Shown here: positions 25,519 to 33,652 of the stretch, one piece after another
Layout of the letters: every line of letters starts with the position of its first letter
Position numbering within the stretch: the first letter of the stretch is position 1
From: Thermoproteota archaeon
GTDB taxonomy: Archaea; Thermoproteota; Thermoprotei_A; Sulfolobales; NBVN01
Assembly: GCA_030550455.1 (NCBI GenBank)
Contig: JAUQPH010000008.1
Coordinates: forward strand, 1 to 58,720
Length of the DNA stretch: 58,720 nucleotides
Reading direction: 5' to 3'
The notes under the pieces: generated by a model
Told to the model about the DNA's origin: nothing
The model's database searches: none
What the model saw: the letters and a program-made list of their open reading frames with translations, nothing else
Program-made: the position numbers and the translations under genes

Positions 25519-27027
25519 TCAGGGTCTAGCACCCCCCAACCAAACTTCGTCTTTTCTACCACGCTTTAGGACTGTATAGGTAATCCATCCAGCGATGCCG
25601 AATAGAGCACTAAATAGAGTGAGTAGAGCAAGTACTTGCGGAACTAGGTCGACTATTGGACCGGGTGCTAGGCTCCCGACTACGTAGTACGTAAGGACTA
25701 GTGACGACACTGATAGAGATAGTACGTAAGGAACTAGCTTCATACTAGACGGGTCTAGCTCCTCATATCTGTAGACCGGGTTACCCATGTGTGCTAGAAG
25801 GTACCTAACGCTATACCCTATAGATAGTGCTACTTCAAAAGCTATGACTAATGTGATAGCTAGGTAGACCCAGGATACCGGTATGTGGCTGGCCAGCGTC
25901 ATGAAAACTACGAGCTTGTTTAGAAAGCCAAGTGTTGGTGGAACACCAACGAGTGAGAGAACCGACAATAACGCAGAAAGAGTCTCGCCGGGGGCTACTC
26001 TAGATACGTACCCAAGCTTTTCGAGGGTCCTAGTGTGAGTCAGTAGCTCTATCACGCCGGAGTCCATAAACAGAGATGCTTTATAGATAGCGTGAGCAGC
26101 AGCGTATATAGTGGCTGCCGTCAGAAAGTCTGAGGACCCGGACATCACGTACAGCCCTATGAGTATAGTCATAGTGCTCGTATGAGATATAGTGCTATAA
26201 GCCAAGATCCTCTTGATATCTGACTGAACGAGGGCTTGAAGACCTCCGTAGATAGCCGTTAAAGACCCGAACACGAGACAGGTTACTACGGCAGCACCTA
26301 CATCAACTGTCTGTAGTAGTGCTAACCTAACTAAACCGTACACTCCCATCTTCACCATGAGGCCTGAGAGAACTGCCGAACCCGGCGATGGGGCCATGGA
26401 GTGGGCGTCAGGGAGCCAGAAGTGGAGTGGGGCCACTGCCGCCTTCGCCATGAAGCCCAACATAGCGATAACTGTTAGAACGGGTGAGCTCAAGTCGATT
26501 ACGAGCGACGTGAGTGGAATACTCATAGATGGACCTAGTCCAGTAAGAGCCAGCAGTAGGAGTAGGGAGAGGTCTGCTGGAACCATAGACACCACAAGGT
26601 ATCTTAGTCCGGCAGACCAAGCCCTAGGGTTCGAACCGATCATAGCGTCGTAAACTACAACGAAGAAACCCAGCATTTCGGCAACTAACCATAGGGCGAC
26701 TAGCTCTATTAGGTACTTAGATGTAAATACTAGTGCGGTAGAGAGAGTAAAGAAGTCTACTAGTGGCTGCAGGGCTCCAGTACCGTACTTCCTATATGAG
26801 TACCCAGACGTATACAGAGTGACTAGAGAAGCGGTAACGACTGAAACCACTAAGAGTACCGATGGAAACGTCTCCAGGTACCAGTTGTGGAGTAGTAGTA
26901 AGAGAACTAGATAACCGAGGACTCTTAGTGCGGCACCTACTTTACCTGCTCTAATGAAACCTAGGTTACCGATAAAGAGTAGCGATATAGAGGTAGCGTA
27001 GATGGAATACCTAAAGAGCTCTATCAC
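25519..27027 (-). CDS. NuoL/M/N-type ion-pumping subunit of the hydrogenase
   Basis: 502 residues, about 14 TM segments. Conserved features of the antiporter family: TM5 Glu in WLVAEMLGFF, Lys in GFMAKAAVAPLHFWLPDAH, and the broken-helix region APSPGSAVLSGLMVKMGVYGL with its Lys, so the proton/sodium path residues are present. Ends just before the MbhI-like gene; its start codon adjoins the HycB-like gene. Confidence 0.9.
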   Translation of the reverse strand: MIELFRYSIYATSISLLFIGNLGFIRAGKVGAALRVLGYLVLLLLLHNWYLETFPSVLLVVSVVTASLVTLYTSGYSYRKYGTGALQPLVDFFTLSTALVFTSKYLIELVALWLVAEMLGFFVVVYDAMIGSNPRAWSAGLRYLVVSMVPADLSLLLLLALTGLGPSMSIPLTSLVIDLSSPVLTVIAMLGFMAKAAVAPLHFWLPDAHSMAPSPGSAVLSGLMVKMGVYGLVRLALLQTVDVGAAVVTCLVFGSLTAIYGGLQALVQSDIKRILAYSTISHTSTMTILIGLYVMSGSSDFLTAATIYAAAHAIYKASLFMDSGVIELLTHTRTLEKLGYVSRVAPGETLSALLSVLSLVGVPPTLGFLNKLVVFMTLASHIPVSWVYLAITLVIAFEVALSIGYSVRYLLAHMGNPVYRYEELDPSSMKLVPYVLSLSVSSLVLTYYVVGSLAPGPIVDLVPQVLALLTLFSALFGIAGWITYTVLKRGRKDEVWLGGARP

Positions 27028-27518
27028 TAAGTCTCACCTAGCTGAACGATGCGCGCCAGTGCTCGCTTCTTTACTTCATCTCCTACAGTCTTGGGTCCAC
27101 CTATTAGTATAGCCCTACTAGGGCACATCGCTACACAGGCCGGAGTTAACCCATCGCTCCTCAGTACTCTGCATAGATCACACTTTATCGATGTTCTCGT
27201 GACCTCGCTGTAGTCAGGTATACCAAACGGGCATGCGTACAGGCAGGCCATGCAGCCAATACACCTAGACAGTTCAACGTATACTGCTCCCTGCGAGTCC
27301 CTCCTCATAGCCCCGGTTGGGCAGGCCTCAATGCAAGGAGCTTTACTGCAGTGGAAACACGATATAGGTCTTTTAACTCCTCCCCCAAGCTCGTACAGCT
27401 TTATGAACGGCCCTAGTTCGTGTATAAACTCGCATACTGCTTCACAGGTTTCGCAACCCATACACTTCGAGTAGTCTATTACCCTTAATAGAACTCCGGT
27501 ATCGGGCACGTCCATCAC
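27027..27518 (-). CDS. HycB/HydN-like polyferredoxin (four [4Fe-4S] clusters)
   Basis: 163 residues with four cysteine groups: CMGCETCEAVC, CFHCSKAPCIEACP, CIGCMACLYACP and CDLCR...CVAMCP, the DMSO-reductase-B/HycB pattern. It would accept electrons from an external donor, such as soluble ferredoxin or the adjacent flavoprotein, and hand them to the hydrogenase. In formate hydrogenlyase the equivalent links formate dehydrogenase to the hydrogenase, but no formate dehydrogenase gene is here. Overlaps the GltD-like gene by 4 nt. Confidence 0.88.
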   Translation of the reverse strand: MMDVPDTGVLLRVIDYSKCMGCETCEAVCEFIHELGPFIKLYELGGGVKRPISCFHCSKAPCIEACPTGAMRRDSQGAVYVELSRCIGCMACLYACPFGIPDYSEVTRTSIKCDLCRVLRSDGLTPACVAMCPSRAILIGGPKTVGDEVKKRALARIVQLGET

Positions 27519-28576
27519 CTCGCAACGAGAGTCTTAACAGACAAAAACCTATCCATCTCCTTAGCAGCAAGTAACCCGAGTCTAACGGCCTGACCTATCT
27601 TTGAAGGACCTGTTACTACATCTCCAGCAGCAAACACGTTAGTGCCTGGTACTCGGTAGGTCTTATCTACAGTCATCCGACCATCTTTACCCACGTACTT
27701 ACCTATGCCACCACACTCGGAAGCCACAGGTGGTGTAGGGATCTCACCTATAGCCGCTATAACTACGTCAGCTGCTACCTCGAACTCACTACCAGGAACA
27801 GGGACTGGTCTCGGTCTACCTGTCTCGTCCGGCTCTCCGAGCTTCATCCTCTGAAATACCACTCCCCTAGCGATACCGTTCTCAGCTATAACACTCTTTG
27901 GTGCGGCAAGCTCTATCCAGTTCACACCTAGTCTCATCAGCCTCCTTACTTCGTACTCTCCAGCTGGTGCCTCCTTTATCGTCCTTCGGTAGACTAAGTA
28001 CACTTCTTGAGCTCCCTTCATTAAGCTTTCTTCGGCAGCATCTATAGCACTCAGACCTCCACCTACAACTACAACTCTCCTAAAGCTACCCAAGTGACCT
28101 GCCCTGAGGCCTAGCTCTTCGAGATGTAGATCGAGTAGGAACTCTAGTGCTGACATAACGTTCTTAGCGTCGTCTCCAGGAATGCCGAGCCTCCTGGAGC
28201 GCCACGTCCCGGTAGCAACGAGTACTGCGTCATAGCCTTCAGCGAGTTTGAGCATGTCTAGCGAGTTGGTGGCTAGCTCGTCACCCTCGTCCCTCCTCTC
28301 ACCGCAAGCTACTTTAGTAGATAGAGTGAACTTAACGCTAAACTTGTCTCTGAGCTCCTCTACTCCCTCCATGATGCTGTCCAGCGGGATCCTGTACTTG
28401 GGGATAGCGAAAGTCATCATACCCCCAGGTATCGGTAGCTTCTCGTAGACGTCGACTTCGTATCCTCTACATGCGAGAAAACCTGCCGCAGATAGACCGG
28501 CGGGTCCGGCACCGATAATCGCTACCTTATGGTGGGAGGCGCCAGGCCTCTGCCGGCAAAGGAATGCGAACCTCAT
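27515..28576 (-). CDS. GltD/NfnB-like NAD(P)-dependent flavoprotein, first gene of the hydrogenase unit
   Basis: 353 residues from ATG 28576, which has GGGAG upstream; the earlier TTG (28624) lies next to the TATA box. FAD site VAIIGAGPAGLSAAGFLA and IPGGMMTFAIPKYRIP, NAD(P) site VVVGGGLSAIDAAEE, and C-terminal GTNVFAAGDVVTGPSKIGQA are those of glutamate-synthase small subunits. The N-terminal FeS domain of GltD is missing, so the chain may rely on the neighbouring polyferredoxin. It could exchange electrons between NAD(P)H and ferredoxin. Confidence 0.85.
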   Translation of the reverse strand: MRFAFLCRQRPGASHHKVAIIGAGPAGLSAAGFLACRGYEVDVYEKLPIPGGMMTFAIPKYRIPLDSIMEGVEELRDKFSVKFTLSTKVACGERRDEGDELATNSLDMLKLAEGYDAVLVATGTWRSRRLGIPGDDAKNVMSALEFLLDLHLEELGLRAGHLGSFRRVVVVGGGLSAIDAAEESLMKGAQEVYLVYRRTIKEAPAGEYEVRRLMRLGVNWIELAAPKSVIAENGIARGVVFQRMKLGEPDETGRPRPVPVPGSEFEVAADVVIAAIGEIPTPPVASECGGIGKYVGKDGRMTVDKTYRVPGTNVFAAGDVVTGPSKIGQAVRLGLLAAKEMDRFLSVKTLVAR

Positions 28577-28626
28577 TTTCTCCCACTTTTTAGCTGTTCT
28601 AACCTTTTTAAATACGATACGCAAAT

Positions 28627-28645
28627 GCTTATATTATATAAGCAA
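28627..28645 (-). promoter_or_regulatory. Palindromic TATA promoter of the hydrogenase module
   Basis: GCTTATATAATATAAGC is almost a perfect palindrome and sits ~50 nt before the start of the flavoprotein gene, inside the 78-bp gap after mrpD. It makes the hydrogenase genes a transcription unit separable from the upstream Mrp genes. Confidence 0.6.
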
Positions 28646-28654
28646 AACATAGCC

Positions 28655-30202
28655 TCACACACCTATGACGGCTCTAACGTAGCTGACGTAGTCCACTGCT
28701 GCTCTACCAGCATCCGCTATGGCTTTACTCACTTCAGGTACCGCTATAACCGCAACTCCGAGTATGACTAGTGCTAGAGTCGTTATAGCTATGACTACGT
28801 TAGGCACCCAGTAGCTACGTAGTCTGGAGTCCTCCCTAGTTTTCGGTGTTGATCTAGCGAGGTAGTTCATGAGCCTAACGTAGCCTATTCCTGATATACC
28901 TGTTGATACAACGAGCACTACCGCACTCGCTAGATAGCCAACCTCAAGAACCGCCATGAATATGAACAACTTGCTCCAGAAGCCTACGAGTAGTGGTACT
29001 ATGCCGAATAGGTTGAGGAGCCCTACTATGAAGGCTGTAGACGCTAGCTTATTCCTCCTTAAAACACCAAGGCTATCTAGGGACCTACCCGCAGCAACGA
29101 TCGCTATGCCGGCCGCATAGAAGAGGAGGGCTTCACTGAGGGAGTTAGAGATGAGCTGGAGTACTGCTGCTGAAACACCTCTCTCAGTACCGGTAGTAAT
29201 AGCCATGAACGCTAGACCCATGTGGCTGATCGTGCTATAGGCGATGAACTTCTTGATGTCTGTTTGGACGAGCAATAGTAGGGCTCCAACTAGAGCCGAG
29301 ACAGCTCCTAGTACGTGGAGTAACAACAGGATGTCGTGCCTTAAGGCCTCTATGACGCTTCCCGCACCAAATAAAGTATGGAGAAACCTCATGACACCGT
29401 AGGCACCTACTAAGTCGATTACGGCTACGAAGAGAGCTGAGACGGGCGTCGGTGCTTCTGGATTAGCGTCAGGTAGCCAGAAGTGGTTGGGGAATATTGC
29501 GGCCTTAAAGGTAAAGGTCCAGGCAGACAAAGCTATTGCTATAGCTGTAGAAAAAGCTATGTCACCGAAAATCTTACCGCTGTAAGCAACTACAGCATCT
29601 GGATGCCTCGACTTCATGGCTATGTCGGCCATATTGAGGGTTCCGTAGGAGCCGTACACTATGAACGCGGCCAGTAGGTACAGTGAAGTTGCTACTATAC
29701 CAACTATAGCGTACCTAATAGATGCCTCTATAGCCTTAGGGTTGTCTCTATAGAAGGAAACTAGGACGTAGGCTGAAAGAGACAGAACTTCAAGCATGAC
29801 GAAGAAGTTGAATATGTCGCCAGTGTATAGACAACCGACGGATCCCGCACCTAGTGACAGCATGAACGTGTAGTACAGATACTCACTGCGAGATCTAACC
29901 ATCCACGTGCTGTATAGAGTGGACATAGTTAGTATGAACATAGATAGGAGAGCTAGAGAACTGCTCAAAGAGTCTATAGTGTAAACTATGCCGAGCGGTG
30001 GCCTGAAGCCACCGAACCAGTAGGTAACTACTCTACCTCTGCTAGTCTCTAGAGCCACGGCTAGAGCCATGAAGAAACCGACTGTACATACAGCTAGTGA
30101 GTAGACACGGAAGAACTTGGAGTTCTTGATTACTAGAGAGAGTCCTGGCAGGAGGAACGCAGCACCCATTAGGAATAATGGGAGTAGCCCAGCTAACAAC
30201 AC
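28655..30202 (-). CDS. mrpD: MrpD/NuoN-type antiporter subunit
   Basis: 515 residues, ~14 TM segments, homologous to MrpD and MbhH. The TM5 Glu region (NFFVMLEVLSLSAYVLVSF) and FKAAIFPNHFWLPDANPEAPTPVSAL are present. The segment that normally reads S-G-x-x-V-K-x-G-x-Y reads VAVIDLVGAYGVMRF, so the channel Lys at that site is missing. VQTDIKKFIAYSTISHMG is normal. Last gene of the Mrp group. Confidence 0.9.
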   Translation of the reverse strand: MLLAGLLPLFLMGAAFLLPGLSLVIKNSKFFRVYSLAVCTVGFFMALAVALETSRGRVVTYWFGGFRPPLGIVYTIDSLSSSLALLSMFILTMSTLYSTWMVRSRSEYLYYTFMLSLGAGSVGCLYTGDIFNFFVMLEVLSLSAYVLVSFYRDNPKAIEASIRYAIVGIVATSLYLLAAFIVYGSYGTLNMADIAMKSRHPDAVVAYSGKIFGDIAFSTAIAIALSAWTFTFKAAIFPNHFWLPDANPEAPTPVSALFVAVIDLVGAYGVMRFLHTLFGAGSVIEALRHDILLLLHVLGAVSALVGALLLLVQTDIKKFIAYSTISHMGLAFMAITTGTERGVSAAVLQLISNSLSEALLFYAAGIAIVAAGRSLDSLGVLRRNKLASTAFIVGLLNLFGIVPLLVGFWSKLFIFMAVLEVGYLASAVVLVVSTGISGIGYVRLMNYLARSTPKTREDSRLRSYWVPNVVIAITTLALVILGVAVIAVPEVSKAIADAGRAAVDYVSYVRAVIGV

Positions 30203-30208
30203 CCTTCA

Positions 30209-30724
30209 TCACCCGAAGATCTTCTGTGCGTACCTCTCGAACTCAGCCGATATCTCCTCTCTAGCTTTAACTGGCTCATAGGTGGTTGCTGTAAGCCAGT
30301 GTACAAAGAAGACCTTTCTCTTAGTATCTACTTGAACTACTACAGTACCTGGGGTATTCGTTATGGAGCCCGCTATTAGAGTCATACCATAGCTTGTACC
30401 AACGTAGTATGGAACTTCGACGATCGCCGGTGAGATCTTGATCTTCCTACTCAATACTATCCTAGCTATTCCGATGTGTGCCTTTACTTCTGCTACCAGC
30501 ATGTAGTAAAAGTAGTAGGCTACGAGGTAGAACAGCCGAATTGCGTCAGATACCTTAAGGTCCCGAGAGATCAGCACTGGCTTAACAACGACCGACGCTA
30601 CTGCGGAAGCTATAACTCCTAAAACTAAGCTGAAGGCAGAGGTAGCTCCAGTAAAGACTACATAAAACGAGTATATCATAGAGAACACAGCTAGGTAGCT
30701 GAAGACCCTACCCAACGGAACCAC
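30209..30724 (-). CDS. mrpE: MrpE/MnhE-type antiporter subunit
   Basis: 171 residues; N-terminal TM segments, then the MnhE signature YVGTSYGMTLIAGSITNTPGT and VDTKRKVFFVHWLT. Matches MbhA/MrpE. It overlaps mrpC by 17 nt. Confidence 0.9.
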   Translation of the reverse strand: MVPLGRVFSYLAVFSMIYSFYVVFTGATSAFSLVLGVIASAVASVVVKPVLISRDLKVSDAIRLFYLVAYYFYYMLVAEVKAHIGIARIVLSRKIKISPAIVEVPYYVGTSYGMTLIAGSITNTPGTVVVQVDTKRKVFFVHWLTATTYEPVKAREEISAEFERYAQKIFG

Positions 30725-31130
30725 CCTCCACGACTCTCACGTGAGTCGTTTTGTAGTGTCTGTAGTACATAACTATTAGACCAACTAAAAACATGTAGAC
30801 AGCTAAACCGATAACTATAGCAGTTAGAACTAGAGCCTGCGGTACGGGGTCGACTGCGGTCTCAGCAAATGTGGCTAGCTCACTGAGTTCTTCCGGCACA
30901 GAGCTAAGTACAGCTATTGACGGATAGGTGTCGCTCACACGTCTAAACCCGATCGCAATAGCGAAGCTGTTTAGAGTATCTGAGAATATGGTTAAGCATA
31001 TGAACTTCTTCACTAGAGAGGGCCTCGTGAAGACTCCGTAGAGTGATATCCCAATGTTAACTACTAACGAGAGAACTACTATGGTATAGAGAGTTATCAC
31101 TAAGTCACTCATACCACTCACTCTCCCCAA
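30708..31130 (-). CDS. mrpC: MrpC/NuoK-type antiporter subunit
   Basis: 140 residues with three TM segments and the NuoK/MrpC pattern (ISLYGVFTRPSLVKKFICLTI and DPVPQALVLTAIVIGLAV with the conserved Asp-Pro-x-Pro-Gln-Ala-Leu). Longer than typical (~110 aa) because of a periplasmic loop (YPSIAVLSSVPEELSE). Overlaps mrpB by 26 nt. Confidence 0.9.
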   Translation of the reverse strand: MGRVSGMSDLVITLYTIVVLSLVVNIGISLYGVFTRPSLVKKFICLTIFSDTLNSFAIAIGFRRVSDTYPSIAVLSSVPEELSELATFAETAVDPVPQALVLTAIVIGLAVYMFLVGLIVMYYRHYKTTHVRVVEGGSVG

Positions 31131-31917
31131 GAGCTTCCTCTACCTCACTCTCCCTTAGGGAGAGCACTAGGAACGCTAGCGAAAGTCCGGCCGCAACAGC
31201 TAGTGCTTCAAATAGGTTAAAGAAGAGTAAAGTACCACCAGTTGGGCGATCGAGTAGCCAGGTAGGCATCGATAGAGGTGATCCCTCTCTAGCTATGTTT
31301 TGGAATATGTAGGCGTGAGTCCCTAGTACGATGCCTAGTACTACTAGGGCTACTGAAGTAGAAAGTACACCAACTAACCCGATAGACCTGAGCATGAGGA
31401 GTTTACTACTCGTAAGACCACTCCCTATGACGAAGTCTAGAGAGAAGACCACGGACATTAGTACTAGCAGTACAGCTATGAAGGACCCTCCCTGGAACCC
31501 ACCTCCCGGTGTGAGATGACCGTGAATGGCTATAGAGATTCCAGCTATGAGTATGAGGGGTGTGAGAACTTTTGTAGAGGTTTTAACTATCTCAGACAAA
31601 CCCTTTCCACCTAGACCTAGCTTTTCTCGGTATCCTCTAAACACGAGAGCGACACCTACGATTGACACGAAGAGCACGGATGTCTCGAAGAACGTATCGA
31701 GACCTCTATAGTCCCAGACTATTGCTGTAACAGCCTCTAGAGATAGAGCACTCTTAGTGATGTTCCAAGGATTGTACGTGTTGATTAAGTAGGATACCGC
31801 TAAGTCCCTAAGCCTACTTGGAGCAATGGGACCTAACCCCCCGGCCCCTATCGTGTAAGCTAGAAGAGCGATCATTAAGGCTATAGAGACAGCTATTACT
31901 GCTTCCCGCAGGTTCAA
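31105..31917 (-). CDS. mrpB: MrpB/MnhB-type subunit with N-terminal extension
   Basis: 270 residues. The C-terminal ~150 are MnhB (HGHLTPGGGFQGGSFIA is diagnostic). The N-terminal ~100 carry two TM segments and the DYRGLDTFFETSVLF motif, which in Thermococcus belongs to the small protein MbhE. So MbhE- and MbhF-like parts are fused. It follows the DUF4040 gene with a 4-nt overlap. Confidence 0.88.
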   Translation of the reverse strand: MNLREAVIAVSIALMIALLAYTIGAGGLGPIAPSRLRDLAVSYLINTYNPWNITKSALSLEAVTAIVWDYRGLDTFFETSVLFVSIVGVALVFRGYREKLGLGGKGLSEIVKTSTKVLTPLILIAGISIAIHGHLTPGGGFQGGSFIAVLLVLMSVVFSLDFVIGSGLTSSKLLMLRSIGLVGVLSTSVALVVLGIVLGTHAYIFQNIAREGSPLSMPTWLLDRPTGGTLLFFNLFEALAVAAGLSLAFLVLSLRESEVEEALGESEWYE

Positions 31918-32165
31918 CTCTCATACCTCTCGGTCTTCTTTATAAGGAGGACTGCGACTGCAGGCAGTATTCCCACGGAGACAGGGATATACACTAGCAC
32001 TATGTCTGGAGCCATTAGGACGTAGTAGATTAGTGCATACGCAGTACTCTGAACAGCTGAAAAAACTACTGCGGCAAGCATGTCTCTAGATCTAACAGCT
32101 AGGTATGTCGCTACCACCGATAAGAGAGCGGCTATCGCAGCAATCGATATCGGTACAACTTCCAC
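31914..32165 (-). CDS. MbhD-like/DUF4040 subunit
   Basis: 83 residues with about three TM segments, including SRDMLAAVVFSAVQSTAYALIYYVLMAPDIVL; the MAPDIVL motif is typical of the DUF4040 domain at the MrpA C-terminus and of MbhD. It abuts mrpG (shared base at 32165). Confidence 0.85.
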   Translation of the reverse strand: MEVVPISIAAIAALLSVVATYLAVRSRDMLAAVVFSAVQSTAYALIYYVLMAPDIVLVYIPVSVGILPAVAVLLIKKTERYES

Positions 32166-32539
32166 TACTCACCACCCCTATCTTTGAGGGCGTCGTGTAG
32201 TATGGGCTCCCTCGGTGCCTCACCGGAGATGTAGGCTGCTCTCGCGATAGCGTGTGACCCAGCTTGAGCTAAGACCATTAGTAGTATGCTACTCGCAAAG
32301 GCTGCTCCCGCAAGGAAGAACCTGGGAGGACCTAGGTAGTCCGCACCGAGAGCTACGAGAGCGGTTCCGATCATAGGGACTACGGCACCTCCTATAGCAC
32401 CAGCAGTAGCTGCGTGAAGCCTCGTATAGAAGTTTGGTAACCTAAGTAGACCTATAGCACCTACGAAGTCATAAAAGACTCCGATCGAGATGAGGACTAA
32501 CCCTGCAACCACTAAGACCAGGTCTATCACTTTACTCAC
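32165..32539 (-). CDS. mrpG: MrpG/MnhG-type subunit
   Basis: 124 residues, three TM segments, signature GAIGLLRLPNFYTRLHAAT followed by VVPMIGTALVAL. Corresponds to MbhC. Overlaps mrpF by 8 nt. Confidence 0.93.
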   Translation of the reverse strand: MSKVIDLVLVVAGLVLISIGVFYDFVGAIGLLRLPNFYTRLHAATAGAIGGAVVPMIGTALVALGADYLGPPRFFLAGAAFASSILLMVLAQAGSHAIARAAYISGEAPREPILHDALKDRGGE

Positions 32540-32816
32540 CCATTTCTTTAGCTTCTAGGTACTTAGCTATGTAGATATCGAATGCGTAAACCCAGAGAGC
32601 TAGGGCTAGACCAGACACGACCATGAGAGGAGACTTGAGGAGGATGGATAAAACAACCATGAACGCCGCCAGGTCGTACCCTAGGGAGTCTATAGCTAGT
32701 ACTCTATCAGGGATAGTAGGTCCTTTAACAACGCGAACTACGTAGAGCAAAAACGATACCACGTATATTGGGATGAGTACTGTAAGTACTGAAGTAACTA
32801 AAGCCTCTATGACCAT
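32532..32816 (-). CDS. mrpF: MrpF/MnhF-type subunit, first gene of the Mrp operon
   Basis: 94 residues with three TM segments and the motif VKGPTIPDRVLAIDSLGYDL typical of MrpF/MbhB. Start ATG 32816. It heads a tight minus-strand run of seven Mrp genes that supply the sodium/proton antiport part of the hydrogenase complex. Confidence 0.92.
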   Translation of the reverse strand: MVIEALVTSVLTVLIPIYVVSFLLYVVRVVKGPTIPDRVLAIDSLGYDLAAFMVVLSILLKSPLMVVSGLALALWVYAFDIYIAKYLEAKEMGE

Positions 32817-32845
32817 ACACAGACTACCGCAATCACGCTATAACC

Positions 32846-32866
32846 TAAAGCATATAAGCTTTAGAG
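32846..32866 (-). promoter_or_regulatory. Promoter of the Mrp operon
   Basis: A nearly palindromic element, CTAAAGCTTATATGCTTTAG read on the minus strand, lies ~30-50 nt before mrpF. The central TATA has the right spacing for a short leader; the symmetric arms may be an operator. Confidence 0.5.
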
Positions 32867-32922
32867 TTCCCGCGACGAGATAGCTATGAAAGATCGTCAA
32901 GAATTGTAGCTGGGTCACTGAA

Positions 32923-32993
32923 GACTGTCCGCAGGTTGTTTAGTTTTAGTTTTTCTAGAATAACCAAAAACAACCACGTTGATGAGCGCGGAC
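32923..32993 (+). repeat. CTAG-centred intergenic repeat, intact copy
   Basis: A ~70-nt inverted-repeat element. Outer arms GTCCGC (32927-32932) and GCGGAC (32988-32993) and inner arms GGTTGTT (32934) and AACAACC (32969-32975) can pair around an off-centre CTAG at 32955. Its left 36 nt and right 35 nt recur identically at 36596-36631 and 36787-36821. A diverged inverted copy is at 41.3 kb. Could be a MITE-like element or an RNA hairpin; no encoding gene is visible. Confidence 0.75.
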
Positions 32994-33061
32994 AACCACT
33001 GCCCACGTCAACTTAAAGTCGTTTGATTTATAGAATACGACTTCGTGCTCATGTCATAGCG

Positions 33062-33072
33062 AGTAAGTTACT
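33062..33072 (+). promoter_or_regulatory. PadR-type operator before the archaemetzincin gene
   Basis: AGTAAGTTACT is identical to the two palindromes in the promoter of the His-rich PadR regulator gene. It lies directly before a TATA-like TTATTTATG and ~50 nt before the archaemetzincin reading frame, so binding would block transcription. Confidence 0.6.
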
Positions 33073-33121
33073 TATTTATGCTCTACACTCATGTTTTTAA
33101 GGGAATAGATCGGCTAGAACT

Positions 33122-33652
33122 GTTGAAGTCTATACCTTTGAGTACGTAGAAAAAGATGTTGTTGACTTAGTACTAGAGTCTATATCGAAGGTTCTAGGCT
33201 TCAGCTCTCGCTATGCTGGGATAATCACTCTACCTGAAGAGATCTTTGATAGAGTTCGAGGTCAGTACATGGCTGAAGCCGCTACTAGGTTAGTAGCGTA
33301 CCGAAAGAGCCCGCAGTCTATAGGTCTTCTACTAGCTGACGCTGACGCCTACGTAGTTGGACTCAACTTCGTATTCGGTCTAGCTATCCCGGAACTAGAG
33401 GTTGCGTCAGTTTTCCTCAAGAGGTTAAGGGTGTGGACAGATAGAAGAAACTACGTTGTGAGGGTCGTTAAGGAGGTACTCCACGAGCTCGGTCACGTTC
33501 TGGGGTTGAAGCACTGCAGAAACAGGGAGTGTGTAATGAGCTTCAGTAACAGCGTGTTTGACGTAGATCGAAAGCTCGGGATGTTCTGCCGTAGCTGTGC
33601 ACACACTCTGGGTAAATCGGGTGTAGAACTTCCGAAAGAGTACGTTATCTAG
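33122..33652 (+). CDS. amzA: Archaemetzincin-type zinc metalloprotease
   Basis: Zinc protease of the archaelysin family. The metal site HELGHVLGLKH is followed by the family-specific Cys pattern C-x4-C-x-M...CxxC (HCRNRECVM and MFCRSCA), which binds a second zinc. The first in-frame ATG is at 33269, but similarity to the family clearly begins upstream (VEVYTFEYVEKDVVDLVLES, and RGQYMAEAA), at about codon GTT 33122. Between the in-frame stop at 33098 and that point there is no ATG, GTG or TTG. So either an unusual start codon is used or a base is in error. 33122 is given as a working start. Confidence 0.82.
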   Translation, partial: VEVYTFEYVEKDVVDLVLESISKVLGFSSRYAGIITLPEEIFDRVRGQYMAEAATRLVAYRKSPQSIGLLLADADAYVVGLNFVFGLAIPELEVASVFLKRLRVWTDRRNYVVRVVKEVLHELGHVLGLKHCRNRECVMSFSNSVFDVDRKLGMFCRSCAHTLGKSGVELPKEYVI

